Of a stretch of 64,000 nucleotides of DNA, positions 23,075 to 32,317 are shown piece after piece. Both the position numbers and the translations under genes were made by a program. Every line of letters begins with the position of its first letter. Positions within the stretch are counted from its first letter, which is position 1. Below the pieces are notes generated by a model that was given only the letters and a program-made list of their open reading frames with translations, was not told the origin of the DNA and made no database searches. The stretch spans positions 3,224,001-3,288,000 of the forward strand of contig NZ_CP088294.1 in assembly GCF_024666525.1 (NCBI RefSeq). Direction: 5' to 3'. Origin of the DNA: Pseudomonas sp. J452. Lineage in GTDB: Bacteria > Pseudomonadota > Gammaproteobacteria > Pseudomonadales > Pseudomonadaceae.

Positions 23075-25406
23075 CTTCCAGGCGCGCATCGCCAGCGTCT
23101 TGATCCTGCTGTTGCTGGTGGTGATCGGCGCTCTGTATTTCTCGGTCAAGGCAGCCACCGGCGTGGCCGTGCAGAACCAGCTGCGCGAGGAACTGGGCGT
23201 CGGTGGCCGGGTGTTCGAGCAATTGCTCGAAGTGCGCGGCCGCCAGTTGCACGATGCGGTGCGCGTGCTGGCGGCGGATTTCGGCTTCAAGGATGCGGTG
23301 GCCAGTGGCGACGCCGCCACCATCCGCTCGGCGCTGGCCAACCATGGCGCACGGATCAATGCCGGGGTGGTGATGCTGCTCGGGCTGGATGGCAGCCTGC
23401 AGGTCAGCACCGCCGAGCAGATCGGCAGCGACTCGATGAGCCGCCTGGCCGGGCAGATGCAGGACCCGGCCGGCAGCGGCCCGCAGGTATTCCTGCTGCC
23501 CATCGATGGTGAAGTATTCCTGCTGGTCGAGGCCATGGTCAGTGCGCCATTGCCCATCGCCCGGGTGGTGATGGGCTTTCATGTCGACGAGGCCTTCGCC
23601 AACGAATTGCGCGAGCTGACTCACCTGGAACTGACCCTGGTGTCGATCGAACAGGGCAAGCCGGCGGGCTGGGTCAGCACCTTGCCGGCCGCCCTGCACG
23701 GTGGTCTGCGCGCGGAGATCATGCAGCAGAACCTCGACAGCGGCAGCCGTTTGCTGGAACAGGATGGCCAGCGCTATCTCGGTGAGTGGCGGACCCTGGC
23801 CAGCGGCTCGAACTACAAGGTCCTGGCGCTGTTGCACAAGTCGCTGGACCAGGCCGAGGCGGCCTTTGCGCCACTCGATCAGGACATTCTGCTGATCGCC
23901 CTGGCGGCCCTGTTCGCCTCGCTGCTGGGCGCTCTGCTGCTGGCGCGCAACCTGTCGCAACCGGTACGCCAGCTGGCCCGGGTGGCCGAGCGCATCGGCC
24001 AGGGCGACTACCAGACGCCCATCACCCTGCAGCGCCGTGATGAACTGGGCAGCCTGGCGCAGACCTTCAAGAGCATGCAGGAGGGCATCGCCGAGCGTGA
24101 GCGGCAACTGGCGCACAACGCCCTGCACGATGCCCTGACCGGGCTGCCCAACCGCACCCTGGCCATTGAACGCCTGGGCAGCGCGATTACCGCGGGGCGA
24201 CCGACCGCCTTGCTCTACCTGAGCGTGAGCAACTTCCGCAGCATTCTGGAAAGCAGCGGTGCGGACGGCGTCGATCTGGCCTTGCAGCAGCTCGCTCGGC
24301 GCCTGCAGGCAACCCTGCGTCCCGGCGACAGCCTGGCACGCCTGGTGGCAGATGAAATGCTGCTGTTGCTGGAGCACTGCGACAGCGACAGTGCCATCGC
24401 CGCCGCCGACAAACTGCAGCAGTTGCTGGCCAAGCCCATGACTATCGGTAGCCTGGTCATCAGCCTGGATTGCTGCATTGGCATCGCCGTCTACCCAGTC
24501 GATGGCGCGACGCCGGATGAACTGCTGCGCCGCGCCGCCATTGCCATGCAGGATGCCGCGCACCTGCCGGGCCATCTGCAGGTTTACCAGCAGGGCCGCG
24601 ATGATGCCCACCAACGGCAGATCAGCCTGATCCGTGACCTGCGCCATGCCGCAAGCAATGCGGAATTGCTGCTCTATTACCAGCCCAAGCTGGATATCCG
24701 TGCCGGCCGGGTGCACGAGGCCGAGGCCCTGCTGCGCTGGAACCATCCGCAGTACGGCATGGTTTCACCGGGCGAATTCATCCCGCTGGCCGAGCGCACC
24801 GGCAGCATCCAGATCCTCACCGCCTGGGTGATCGAAGAAGTGGTGCGCCAGCTGCATGAGTGGAACAGCCGCGGCCTGCACATGCAGGTGTCGCTGAATA
24901 TCTCCGCCGAAGACCTGGGCAGTCTGGAACTGGCCGAGCGCGTCGCGGCGCTGCTGGCCCGCCAGGCGGTGGCGGCCGAGCAACTGGTGTTCGAGATTAC
25001 CGAGAGTGCGGTGATGCAGGACCCGGAGCGCGCCCTGGAGGTGCTGCACAGCTTGCGCAACTGCGGCATTCACCTGTCGGTGGATGACTTCGGCACCGGC
25101 TATTCCTCGCTGGCCCAGCTCAAGCGCATGCCGGTGCACGAGCTGAAGATCGACCAGTCGTTCATCCGCGAGCTGGATGAGCAGAGTGATGACGCGGTGA
25201 TCGTCCGTTCGACCATCGACATGAGCCACAGCCTCGGCCTCAAGGTGGTGGCCGAGGGGGTCGAGTTCCAGCGCAACCTCGATCTGCTGCGCCTGTGGAA
25301 CTGCGACACCGCCCAGGGCTACCTGATCAGCCGGCCGTTGCCGGCCCAGGCGTTCGAGCAGTGGATGCAGCAGTGGCAACCATCCGTTCTGGCCGGAGCA
25401 CATTGA
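23058..25406 (+). CDS. Membrane c-di-GMP phosphodiesterase (sensor-HAMP-GGDEF-EAL), degenerate GGDEF
   Basis: The product has 782 residues. Two membrane helices (ASVLILLLLVVIGALYF and, near residue 275, LIALAALFASLLGALLL) enclose a ~240-residue periplasmic sensor domain. A HAMP segment follows (LSQPVRQLARVAERIGQGDY). The GGDEF motif is changed to VADEM, so it should not make c-di-GMP. The EAL domain keeps AEALLRW, NISAED, EITESAV, DDFGTGYSSL, KIDQSFI, AEGVE and QGYLIS, a complete set for hydrolysis. I chose the GTG at 23058 because it gives the basic-then-hydrophobic N-terminus. It lies within an operon with a cupredoxin, an outer-membrane protein and a haemoglobin-like lipoprotein, so it may sense periplasmic redox or copper. 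Confidence 0.9.
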   Translation: MKFSHSFQARIASVLILLLLVVIGALYFSVKAATGVAVQNQLREELGVGGRVFEQLLEVRGRQLHDAVRVLAADFGFKDAVASGDAATIRSALANHGARINAGVVMLLGLDGSLQVSTAEQIGSDSMSRLAGQMQDPAGSGPQVFLLPIDGEVFLLVEAMVSAPLPIARVVMGFHVDEAFANELRELTHLELTLVSIEQGKPAGWVSTLPAALHGGLRAEIMQQNLDSGSRLLEQDGQRYLGEWRTLASGSNYKVLALLHKSLDQAEAAFAPLDQDILLIALAALFASLLGALLLARNLSQPVRQLARVAERIGQGDYQTPITLQRRDELGSLAQTFKSMQEGIAERERQLAHNALHDALTGLPNRTLAIERLGSAITAGRPTALLYLSVSNFRSILESSGADGVDLALQQLARRLQATLRPGDSLARLVADEMLLLLEHCDSDSAIAAADKLQQLLAKPMTIGSLVISLDCCIGIAVYPVDGATPDELLRRAAIAMQDAAHLPGHLQVYQQGRDDAHQRQISLIRDLRHAASNAELLLYYQPKLDIRAGRVHEAEALLRWNHPQYGMVSPGEFIPLAERTGSIQILTAWVIEEVVRQLHEWNSRGLHMQVSLNISAEDLGSLELAERVAALLARQAVAAEQLVFEITESAVMQDPERALEVLHSLRNCGIHLSVDDFGTGYSSLAQLKRMPVHELKIDQSFIRELDEQSDDAVIVRSTIDMSHSLGLKVVAEGVEFQRNLDLLRLWNCDTAQGYLISRPLPAQAFEQWMQQWQPSVLAGAH

Positions 25407-25408
25407 CC

Positions 25409-26266
25409 ATGGGCAAGACCCTCGCGCTGATTTTTCTCGGGCTGCTATGCCCGGGCCTGGTGCTGGCCGAGCAGGGCCGGCTGTTGGCCACCGGCGGCGC
25501 GAGCAGCATCGAAGGCGCGGCCGGTGGCGGTATCACGCCCTGGGCGGTGCTGTCCGGTTATGGCGAGCAGGGCGAGTGGGGCGCCAGCGCCTTCGCCACC
25601 CGCGTCGAGACCGGTGACTACCGCCTGGATGTGGCGGGTATGGCCGCGTCCTACGGCAACCGCGTGGAGCTGTCCTACGCGCGCCAGCGTTTCGACCTCG
25701 GCACCCTGGCCCGTGACCTCAGCCTGCCGGACAACAGCCTCAGCCAGGACATCCTCGGCCTCAAGGTGCGCCTATTCGGCGACCTGATCTACGACCAGCT
25801 GCCGCAGGTCTCCCTGGGCATCCAGCACAAGCGGCAGAAGGACTTTCTGGTGCCGAGCCTGATCGGCGCCCAGCGTGACGAAGACACCGAAGGCTACATC
25901 GCCGCCAGTCGCCTGCTGCTCGGTGGCGCGTTCGGCTACAACCTGCTGCTCAATGGCAACCTGCGCTACAGCCGGGCCAACGAGCTGGGCCTGCTGGGCT
26001 TCGGTGGCGACCGCCGCGACGAGCATTCTGTACTCAAGGAAGGCTCCGTGGCGGTGCTGTTCAACCCGCGCTGGGCACTGGGCGTGGAGTACCGCGAGAA
26101 GCCGGACAACCTGTCCTTCGCCGGCGAAAACGACTGGTCCGATGTGTTCATCGGCTACTTCCCCAACAAGCACCTGGCCGTGGTGCTGGCCTATGCGCGC
26201 CTGGGTGAAATTGCCGGGCTGGATAATCAGGACGGCGCCTACCTGTCCATCCAGGGGAGCTTCTGA
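25409..26266 (+). CDS. DUF3034-type outer-membrane protein
   Basis: The product has 285 residues with a signal peptide (MGKTLALIFLGLLCPGLVLA). The mature part is rich in Gly, aromatic residues and alternating strands (GYNLLLNGNLRYSRANELGL, WALGVEYREKP) and ends in Phe (SIQGSF), all usual for an outer-membrane beta-barrel. It matches the DUF3034 family from memory (ATGGASSIEGAAGGGITPWA start of the mature part). It begins two bases after the EAL gene and is clearly in the same operon. Its transport role is unknown. Confidence 0.8.
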   Translation: MGKTLALIFLGLLCPGLVLAEQGRLLATGGASSIEGAAGGGITPWAVLSGYGEQGEWGASAFATRVETGDYRLDVAGMAASYGNRVELSYARQRFDLGTLARDLSLPDNSLSQDILGLKVRLFGDLIYDQLPQVSLGIQHKRQKDFLVPSLIGAQRDEDTEGYIAASRLLLGGAFGYNLLLNGNLRYSRANELGLLGFGGDRRDEHSVLKEGSVAVLFNPRWALGVEYREKPDNLSFAGENDWSDVFIGYFPNKHLAVVLAYARLGEIAGLDNQDGAYLSIQGSF

Positions 26267-26268
26267 GC

Positions 26269-26688
26269 ATGCGCGTTCTTCTCGCTGGGCTGTGCCTGAC
26301 CCTGGTCGCCTGCACCAGCCAGCCACCCAGGGATGACAGTCTCTACCGCAGCCTCGGCGAGCAAGCCGGGATCACCCGTATCGTCGAAGGCATGCTGCTC
26401 AACTCGGCACGCAACCCGCGTATCGCCCATTACTTCCGCGACATCGACATCGAGCGCCTGCGCGACAAGCTGGTCGAACAGGTCTGCGTCGAGGCCGGCG
26501 GCCCCTGCGAATACACCGGCGACAGCATGGAAGAGAGCCACAAGGGCTTGAATATCGACCGGGGTGACTTCAATGCCCTGGTCGAAGACCTGATCGACGC
26601 GATGGACGCCGAGGGCATCCCGGTCGCCGCGCAAAACCGCTTGCTGGCGCGCCTGGCACCGCTGCGCGGGCAGATCATCGAGCGTTAG
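26269..26688 (+). CDS. Group 1 truncated haemoglobin-like lipoprotein
   Basis: The product has 139 residues. A lipobox is present (LCLTLVACTSQ), so it is anchored in the membrane on the periplasmic side. The rest is a truncated haemoglobin fold: SLYRSLGEQAGITRIVEGML, NPRIAHYFRDIDIERLRDKL and the proximal-haem region EESHKGLNIDRGDFNALVED with the candidate His ligand. Such globins bind oxygen or NO. An exported form is unusual. It ends the four-gene cupredoxin-EAL-DUF3034 operon and could supply a gas or haem signal, which is inference. Confidence 0.82.
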   Translation: MRVLLAGLCLTLVACTSQPPRDDSLYRSLGEQAGITRIVEGMLLNSARNPRIAHYFRDIDIERLRDKLVEQVCVEAGGPCEYTGDSMEESHKGLNIDRGDFNALVEDLIDAMDAEGIPVAAQNRLLARLAPLRGQIIER

Positions 26689-26819
26689 CTCGCCAACTCC
26701 TTCACATCCACGCATTGCACGAGCGCGACCGGGGCTGGCTTTGGCGTATTCTGCGCAGCTGCGAGCGGCACGCTGCGGCTGCTCGCCTTTGCAGAATCCA
26801 TTGATTCAGGGAGTGAAAA

Positions 26820-27272
26820 ATGAAGTGTAAAAGCCTGCTGGTAGGTCTTTTCAGTGCTGTGGTTCTCGTCGGCTGCGGCGATAGCGAGCAGAGCCTCTCG
26901 GAGAAAGCCGGCAAAGCGGTGGGCGAGGGCGTCACCGGTTTTCTCTCCGGTGTAGGCAGTGGTGTCGATCAGAGCATGGTGGTCGAGACCGAGCTGGGCG
27001 CAGGCGCAAGCAAGGCCGGCCTGGTCAAGACCACCGCCAAGTCCAACGGTATGGCCGACGCGGAAAAGAGCTTCAGCGTCTATCTGGTGGCCAACGAGCC
27101 GTTCAAGGGCACTCTGCTGGCCAAGGCGTATAACAAGGACGGTCAGGAAATAGGCCGCGCGAAGAGCGAAGTCGATCTGCAGAAGGACGACGCCGACTAC
27201 ATCATCTTTGCCTTCAACGAGCGCATGGATAGCCAATTGGTACACAAGTACCTGGTTGACACCGTGCAGTAA
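26820..27272 (+). CDS. Predicted lipoprotein
   Basis: A 150-residue protein with a lipobox (VVLVGCGDSEQ) after a short hydrophobic signal. The mature part is small, charged and mostly beta (SFSVYLVANEPFKGTLLAKA), with no domain I can name. The start ATG has a GGGAG sequence eight bases upstream. It stands alone between the haemoglobin-like gene and putP. Function unknown. Confidence 0.8.
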   Translation: MKCKSLLVGLFSAVVLVGCGDSEQSLSEKAGKAVGEGVTGFLSGVGSGVDQSMVVETELGAGASKAGLVKTTAKSNGMADAEKSFSVYLVANEPFKGTLLAKAYNKDGQEIGRAKSEVDLQKDDADYIIFAFNERMDSQLVHKYLVDTVQ

Positions 27273-27857
27273 GCCTTGCTCCACCCTCCACGCGCCGGCA
27301 CCTTTGCCGGCGCGCTGGTTTCAAACGGCTGTATGGATAAAGTTCCCTGCCTCGGAGTTTTCCGCAAAAACTCCAGAGTTTCCTGCAAGAAGCTGTCACC
27401 CCCCTGTCACTAGAGTCCTGCATCCCAGCAAACCGCTGGCGCAACCCGGTTGTTCGCGGCGTGTTTTGCTCTCCCGGCCAGGTTGCACTCTGTTTTCGCC
27501 GGCGCGAGCTAAAGTTGAGTAGAGACGTAGGTTGATTGGCTCTCACCCGGATGACCGAGAGCAGCATGGCAGCGCGGATGGCGCCACCCCATTCATGACC
27601 CGTTCCTGCAGCAGGAGCGGGTTCTAAGAGCCTGTTCAAAGTCTCGCGGGCTAGAGCCAGGCAAGGAGAAATCGGGCGAAGAAGCGGAGTTTACGAGCTG
27701 TAAATGAGCATTCTGAGCCCGATTTCAACGCAGCATGGCCGACGCGCAGCAGACATTGAACAGGTTCTAAGCGGCCCGCCACAAGCGGGCGTAATGCCAA
27801 CCAGGCTGCGGATCACCCACCGCAGCGCCATAACAACAAACGAGAGGGCATCCTCCC
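27273..27857. other. Gap before putP holding MITE copy 2
   Basis: The stretch of 585 bases carries a MITE-like repeat at 27628-27767. The rest should hold the putP promoter. I saw no credible coding frame; the remaining ORFs are shadows or run through the repeat. Confidence 0.5.
27625..27770 (-). repeat. MITE-like palindromic repeat, copy 2
   Basis: The element spans 27628-27767 (140 bp), flanked by TAA on both sides. It is in the opposite orientation to copy 1. The ends are more diverged (GAGCCTGTTCAAAGTCT against GAACCTGTTCAATGTCT on the other strand), but the core word GCGGAGTTTACGAGCTGTAA is shared with the other copies. Confidence 0.85.
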
Positions 27858-29348
27858 ATGACCGCTAGCACCCCCATGCTGATCACTTTCGTGGTGTACA
27901 TCGCCGCGATGGTACTGATCGGGCTATTCGCCTACATGCGTACCAAGAACCTGTCCGACTACATTCTTGGCGGTCGCAGCCTCGGTAGTTTTGTTACCGC
28001 GCTGTCCGCTGGTGCCTCCGACATGAGCGGCTGGCTGCTGATGGGCCTGCCGGGCGCCGTGTACATGTCCGGCCTGTCCGAAGGCTGGATCGCCATCGGC
28101 CTGATCGTCGGTGCCTACCTCAACTGGCTGCTCGTCGCCGGCCGTCTGCGTGTGCAGACCGAGCACAACGGCAACGCGCTGACCCTGCCGGACTACTTCA
28201 CCAATCGCTTCGAAGACAACAGCCGCATCCTGCGCATCTTCTCCGCCCTGGTGATCCTGGTGTTCTTCACCATCTACTGCGCCTCGGGCGTGGTGGCCGG
28301 TGCCCGCCTATTCGAAAGCACCTTCGGCATGAGCTACGAAACCGCCCTGTGGGCCGGTGCTGCAGCGACCATCGCCTACACCTTCATCGGCGGCTTCCTG
28401 GCGGTGAGCTGGACGGACACCGTGCAGGCCACCCTGATGATCTTCGCCCTGATCCTCGCTCCGGTCATGGTGCTGGTGGCCACCGGTGGTATGGACAGCA
28501 CCTTCGCTGCCATCGAGCTGAAGGACGCCACCAACTTCGACATGCTCAAAGGCACGACCTTTGTCGGCGTGATCTCGCTGATGGCCTGGGGCCTGGGCTA
28601 CTTCGGTCAGCCGCACATCCTGGCGCGCTTCATGGCGGCCGACTCGGTCAAATCGATCCCGGCTGCCCGTCGCATCTCCATGACCTGGATGATCCTCTGC
28701 CTCGGTGGTGCCGTGGCGGTAGGCTTCTTCGGTATCGCCTACTTCTCGGCTAACCCGGACCTGGCTGGCCCGGTTACCGAGAACCCGGAGCGCGTGTTCA
28801 TCGAGCTGTCCAAGCTGCTGTTCAACCCGTGGATCGCTGGTGTGCTGCTGTCGGCCATCCTCGCCGCCGTGATGTCCACCCTGAGCTGCCAGCTGCTGGT
28901 GTGCTCCAGCGCCCTGACCGAGGACTTCTACAAGGCCTTCCTGCGCAAAGGCGCCAGCCAGAACGAACTGGTCTGGGTCGGCCGTGCCATGGTGCTGCTG
29001 GTTGCGGTGATCGCCATTGCCCTGGCCTCCAACCCGGACAACCGTGTGCTGGGCCTGGTCTCCTACGCCTGGGCTGGCTTCGGTGCCGCCTTCGGTCCGG
29101 TGGTGATCCTCTCCGTGATGTGGAAAGGCATGACCCGCAACGGCGCGCTGGCCGGCATGATCGTCGGTGCGGTGACCGTGGTGGTGTGGAAGAACTGGAT
29201 CGGTCTGGGCCTGTACGAAATCATTCCGGGCTTCATCCTCGCCACCCTGGCCATTCTGGTCTTCAGCCGCATCGGCAACGGCGCTTCGAAAACCATGCAA
29301 CAGCGCTTCGACATGGCCGAGAAGGAATACCAGGACGCCCATATCTGA
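27858..29348 (+). CDS. putP: Sodium/proline symporter
   Basis: A 496-residue SSS-family transporter (12-13 membrane helices). It takes up L-proline with Na+ at the inner membrane. Family motifs are present: DYILGGRSLGSFVTALSAGA, SDMSGWLLMGLPGAVY, the signature GGFLAVSWTDTVQATLM, and YFGQPHILARFMAA. The ATG is preceded by GAGAGG. Length matches PutP. It is a single gene with a strong terminator behind it. Confidence 0.95.
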   Translation: MTASTPMLITFVVYIAAMVLIGLFAYMRTKNLSDYILGGRSLGSFVTALSAGASDMSGWLLMGLPGAVYMSGLSEGWIAIGLIVGAYLNWLLVAGRLRVQTEHNGNALTLPDYFTNRFEDNSRILRIFSALVILVFFTIYCASGVVAGARLFESTFGMSYETALWAGAAATIAYTFIGGFLAVSWTDTVQATLMIFALILAPVMVLVATGGMDSTFAAIELKDATNFDMLKGTTFVGVISLMAWGLGYFGQPHILARFMAADSVKSIPAARRISMTWMILCLGGAVAVGFFGIAYFSANPDLAGPVTENPERVFIELSKLLFNPWIAGVLLSAILAAVMSTLSCQLLVCSSALTEDFYKAFLRKGASQNELVWVGRAMVLLVAVIAIALASNPDNRVLGLVSYAWAGFGAAFGPVVILSVMWKGMTRNGALAGMIVGAVTVVVWKNWIGLGLYEIIPGFILATLAILVFSRIGNGASKTMQQRFDMAEKEYQDAHI

Positions 29349-29449
29349 TACCCCCAGGCGCGGCTGGCCGGTCGTCCAGTCGCGTCTTCGCTTCGCCCCA
29401 GGTCCAGTACCTGACGGCGGGGCACCACGCACGACCCGATAGTGCTTTG

Positions 29450-29483
29450 CGGCCCACGTCTCCCGGCGTTGGGCCGTTTTTTT
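29450..29483 (+). terminator. Rho-independent terminator after putP
   Basis: A CGGCCCA/TGGGCCG stem with a 13-base loop precedes seven T residues, about 100 bases after the putP stop. Confidence 0.75.
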
Positions 29484-29577
29484 GCCTGCGATAAAGCCCC
29501 CAGCCCTGCTGTTCGCTCAAGAAAAACACTGCAACGTCCCAACGGGGTCGCGGCGTTTTTTCTGCTGTGGGCAACCT

Positions 29578-29643
29578 GTAGGAGCGAGCTCTGCTCGCGA
29601 ACTGGGCATCCCATAGAGCTTCGCGAGCAGAGCTCGCTCCTAC
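29578..29643. repeat. REP pair (BIME-like hairpin)
   Basis: The word GTAGGAGCGAGCTCTGCTCG starts at 29578 and its inverse complement ends at 29643, enclosing about 18 bases. This is the usual Pseudomonas REP sequence in head-to-head order. A single degenerate REP (GTAGGAGCGGGCTTAG) follows near 29683. Confidence 0.85.
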
Positions 29644-29837
29644 GGTCTGGGCGTTTTACCTGCCTACCTCAGCCCCGCCTTTCTGTAGGAGCGGGCTTAG
29701 CCTCGATGCCTCGCCGCAACGTCGATCCCCCATTCCAGCCAAAGTCGCTCACGGAGAAGGGCGCCAACGCTTGGGCAATCTGCGTTGCCGCGCCTGCCTC
29801 CGATTGGGGCGTGACCTGTTTTGGGGCTTGGATTAAC

Positions 29838-29920
29838 GCGCCGACATGGTGCGTGACTGTTTGGTCGTATATTTAACTAATTGAAATTAAACAATAAATT
29901 CCTATGGCACGGCCCTTGCG
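29838..29920 (+). promoter_or_regulatory. Sigma-54-type promoter with an NtrC-like upstream site
   Basis: TGGCAC at 29905-29910 and TTGC at 29916-29919 are separated by five bases, matching the -24/-12 consensus TGGCAC-N5-TTGC almost exactly, 35 bases before the ATG of the next gene. At 29838-29852 the word GCGCC-N5-GGTGC is a near copy of an NtrC box (GCACC-N5-GGTGC), 53 bases upstream of the -24 element. The surrounding sequence is AT-rich. Control by RpoN is likely; control by NtrC is inference. Confidence 0.72.
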
Positions 29921-29954
29921 ATGCTTGTTACGACCAGGTGGCAAGGAGTACGGC

Positions 29955-31367
29955 ATGGTCCGCACCTTTTTTGATGAGATGTATGAAGCGAGCAGCATCG
30001 TTCGCCCGCACTACCGGGAGTTCGCTCGCTGGTTGGCCGCTACGCCGGAAGAACTGCTGGCCCAGCGCCGCCGCGAAGCCGACCTGTTGTTCCACCGCGC
30101 CGGTATCACTTTCACCCTCTACGGCGATGAGCAGGGCACCGAGCGCCTGATCCCCTTCGACATCATCCCGCGCAGCATCCCCGCCAGTGAATGGCGCATT
30201 GTCGAGGCCGGCTGCATCCAGCGCGTGCAGGCGCTGAACATGTTCCTCGCCGACCTCTACCACGACCAGCGCATCATCAAGGCCGGCATCATCCCCGCCG
30301 AACAGGTGCTGGCCAACGAGGGCTATCAACTGGCCATGCAGGGCCTCGACCTGCACCGCGACATCTACGCGCATATCGCCGGGGTCGACCTGGTACGCGA
30401 TGGCGACGGCACCTACTACGTGCTGGAAGACAACCTGCGCACCCCCAGCGGCGTGAGCTACATGCTCGAAGACCGCAAGATGATGATGCGCCTGTTCCCC
30501 GAACTGTTCGCCATGCAGCGCGTGGCGCCCATCGACCACTACCCGAGCCTGCTGCTGGAAACCCTGAAAAGCTCCAGTCCGCTGGACAACCCCAATGTGG
30601 TGGTGCTGACCCCGGGCCGTTTCAACAGCGCCTATTTCGAGCACGCCTTCCTCGCCCGCGAGATGGGCGTGGAGCTGGTGGAAGGTGCCGACCTGTTCGT
30701 CCGTGACGACAAGGTGTTCATGCGTACCACCTCCGGCCCGCAGGCGGTGGATGTGATCTACCGTCGCCTGGACGACGCCTTCCTCGACCCGCTGGCCTTC
30801 AACCCGGATTCCATGCTCGGCGTGCCCGGCCTGCTCTCGTCTTATCGCAGCGGCAATGTGGTACTGGCCAACGCGGTGGGTACCGGGGTGGCGGATGACA
30901 AATCGATCTACCCCTATGTCACCGACATGATCCGCTTCTACCTGGACGAAGAACCGATCCTGAAGAACGTGCCGACCTGGCAGTGCCGCAAGCCCGAGGA
31001 CCTGTCCCACGTGCTGGCCCATCTGCCCGAGCTGGTGGTCAAGGAAACCCAGGGCTCCGGTGGCTACGGCATGCTGGTCGGCCCGGCCGCGAGCAAGGCC
31101 GAGATCGAGGCCTTCCGCGCCCGGCTCAAGGCCAACCCGGCGGCCTATATCGCCCAGCCCACGCTGTGCCTGTCGACCTGCCCGACTTTCGTCGAAAGCG
31201 GCATCGCGCCGCGCCATATCGATCTGCGCCCGTTCGTCCTGTCCGGCCGCGAAACCCGCCTGGTGCCGGGCGGCCTGACCCGCGTGGCACTGCGCGAAGG
31301 CTCGCTGGTGGTCAACTCGTCGCAAGGCGGCGGAACCAAGGACACCTGGGTGGTCGAGGACTAATCA
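29955..31367 (+). CDS. Circularly permuted ATP-grasp protein (CP_ATPgrasp)
   Basis: The coding frame runs from the ATG at 29955 (AAGGAG eight bases upstream) to the TAA at 31362-31364; about 469 residues. It matches the circularly permuted ATP-grasp family: ANEGYQLAMQGLDLHRDIYA, TYYVLEDNLRTPSGVSYMLED, VVLTPGRFNSAYFEHAFLAR, and the nucleotide-binding VKETQGSGGYGMLVG. Such enzymes are predicted to form peptide or amide bonds. It is followed at once by an alpha-E gene and a transglutaminase gene. Iyer and Aravind, from memory, described this trio as a predicted peptide-modification system with no known substrate. The sigma-54-type promoter links it to nitrogen status. Confidence 0.9.
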
Positions 31368-32317
31368 TGCTGAGCAGAACTGCCTCCGATCTGTACTGGA
31401 TGTCGCGCTACCTGGAGCGCGCCGAGAACCTCGCGCGCATGCTCGACGTCAGCTATTCGCTATCGCTGATGCCGCAGGACGGCCGTGGCGACGGCCTCGA
31501 CGAACTGGCCATGCCGTTGTTGATCACCGGCACCCTGGACGATTACCTGGAACGCCACGGCGAAATGCACGCCGAGCGCATGCTGCACTTCTTCGCCCTC
31601 GATGCGGACAACCCGGCGAGCATCTACTGCTGCCTGCAGGCGGCGCGCAGCAACGCCCATGCCGTGCGCGGGCGGATCACCGCCGATATGTGGGAGAACA
31701 TCAACGCCACCTGGCTGGAGATGCGCGGCATCGCCGCCCAGGGCCTGGGGCGCTACGGCATCAGCCGTTTCTGCGAGTGGGTCAAGGAGCGCTCGCACCT
31801 GTTCCGCGGCGCCACCTTCGGCACCATCATGCGCGGCGAGGCGTACCGCTTCATCCGCCTGGGTACCTTCCTCGAGCGCGCCGACAACACCTTGCGTCTG
31901 CTCGATGCACGTTACGAAATGCTCGGCGAGGAGGCCGATGCGGTCAGCGACACCTCGGCGCGCGGTTACTACCAGTGGAGTGCGCTGCTGCGTGCGCTGT
32001 CCTCTTTCGAGGCCTTCACCGAGATATACCGCGGCTCACCGCGCACCCGCAAGATCGCCGAACTGCTGCTGCTGCGCCCGGACGTACCGCGCTCGCTGCG
32101 CTCGTGCATGGAAGAACTTAACCTGATGCTCTCCGGCCTGCCCGGCGAGAACGGCCGCCCGGCCCAGCGCATGGCCGCCGAACTCGACGCCCGGCTGCGC
32201 TACACCAGCATCGACGAGGTCCTCGACGAGGGCCTGCATGTCTGGCTCACCGATTTCATCCTGCTCGTCCGGCAGTTGGGCAGCTCCATCCACACGTCCT
32301 ATCTGGAGGTCGTATGA
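31367..32317 (+). CDS. Alpha-E domain protein
   Basis: A 316-residue all-helical protein of the alpha-E family: MLSRTASDLYWMSRYLERAE at the start, WENINATWLEMRG, FRLGTFLERADNTLRLLDAR-like segment near residue 165 and a closing HVWLTDFILLVRQLGSSIH. It begins two bases after the ATP-grasp stop and its 3' end overlaps the transglutaminase start (ATGA), so all three are one coupled operon. The family always travels with the ATP-grasp partner; its own activity is unknown. Confidence 0.9.
   Translation: MLSRTASDLYWMSRYLERAENLARMLDVSYSLSLMPQDGRGDGLDELAMPLLITGTLDDYLERHGEMHAERMLHFFALDADNPASIYCCLQAARSNAHAVRGRITADMWENINATWLEMRGIAAQGLGRYGISRFCEWVKERSHLFRGATFGTIMRGEAYRFIRLGTFLERADNTLRLLDARYEMLGEEADAVSDTSARGYYQWSALLRALSSFEAFTEIYRGSPRTRKIAELLLLRPDVPRSLRSCMEELNLMLSGLPGENGRPAQRMAAELDARLRYTSIDEVLDEGLHVWLTDFILLVRQLGSSIHTSYLEVV

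Noticed and set aside
23043..24746. A 567-codon minus-strand ORF within the EAL gene
   Set aside because: It is antisense to a clear HAMP-GGDEF-EAL protein and low-complexity.
28308..31325. Long minus-strand ORFs opposite putP and the ATP-grasp gene
   Set aside because: Both opposite strands encode well-recognised proteins; the ORFs are shadows.
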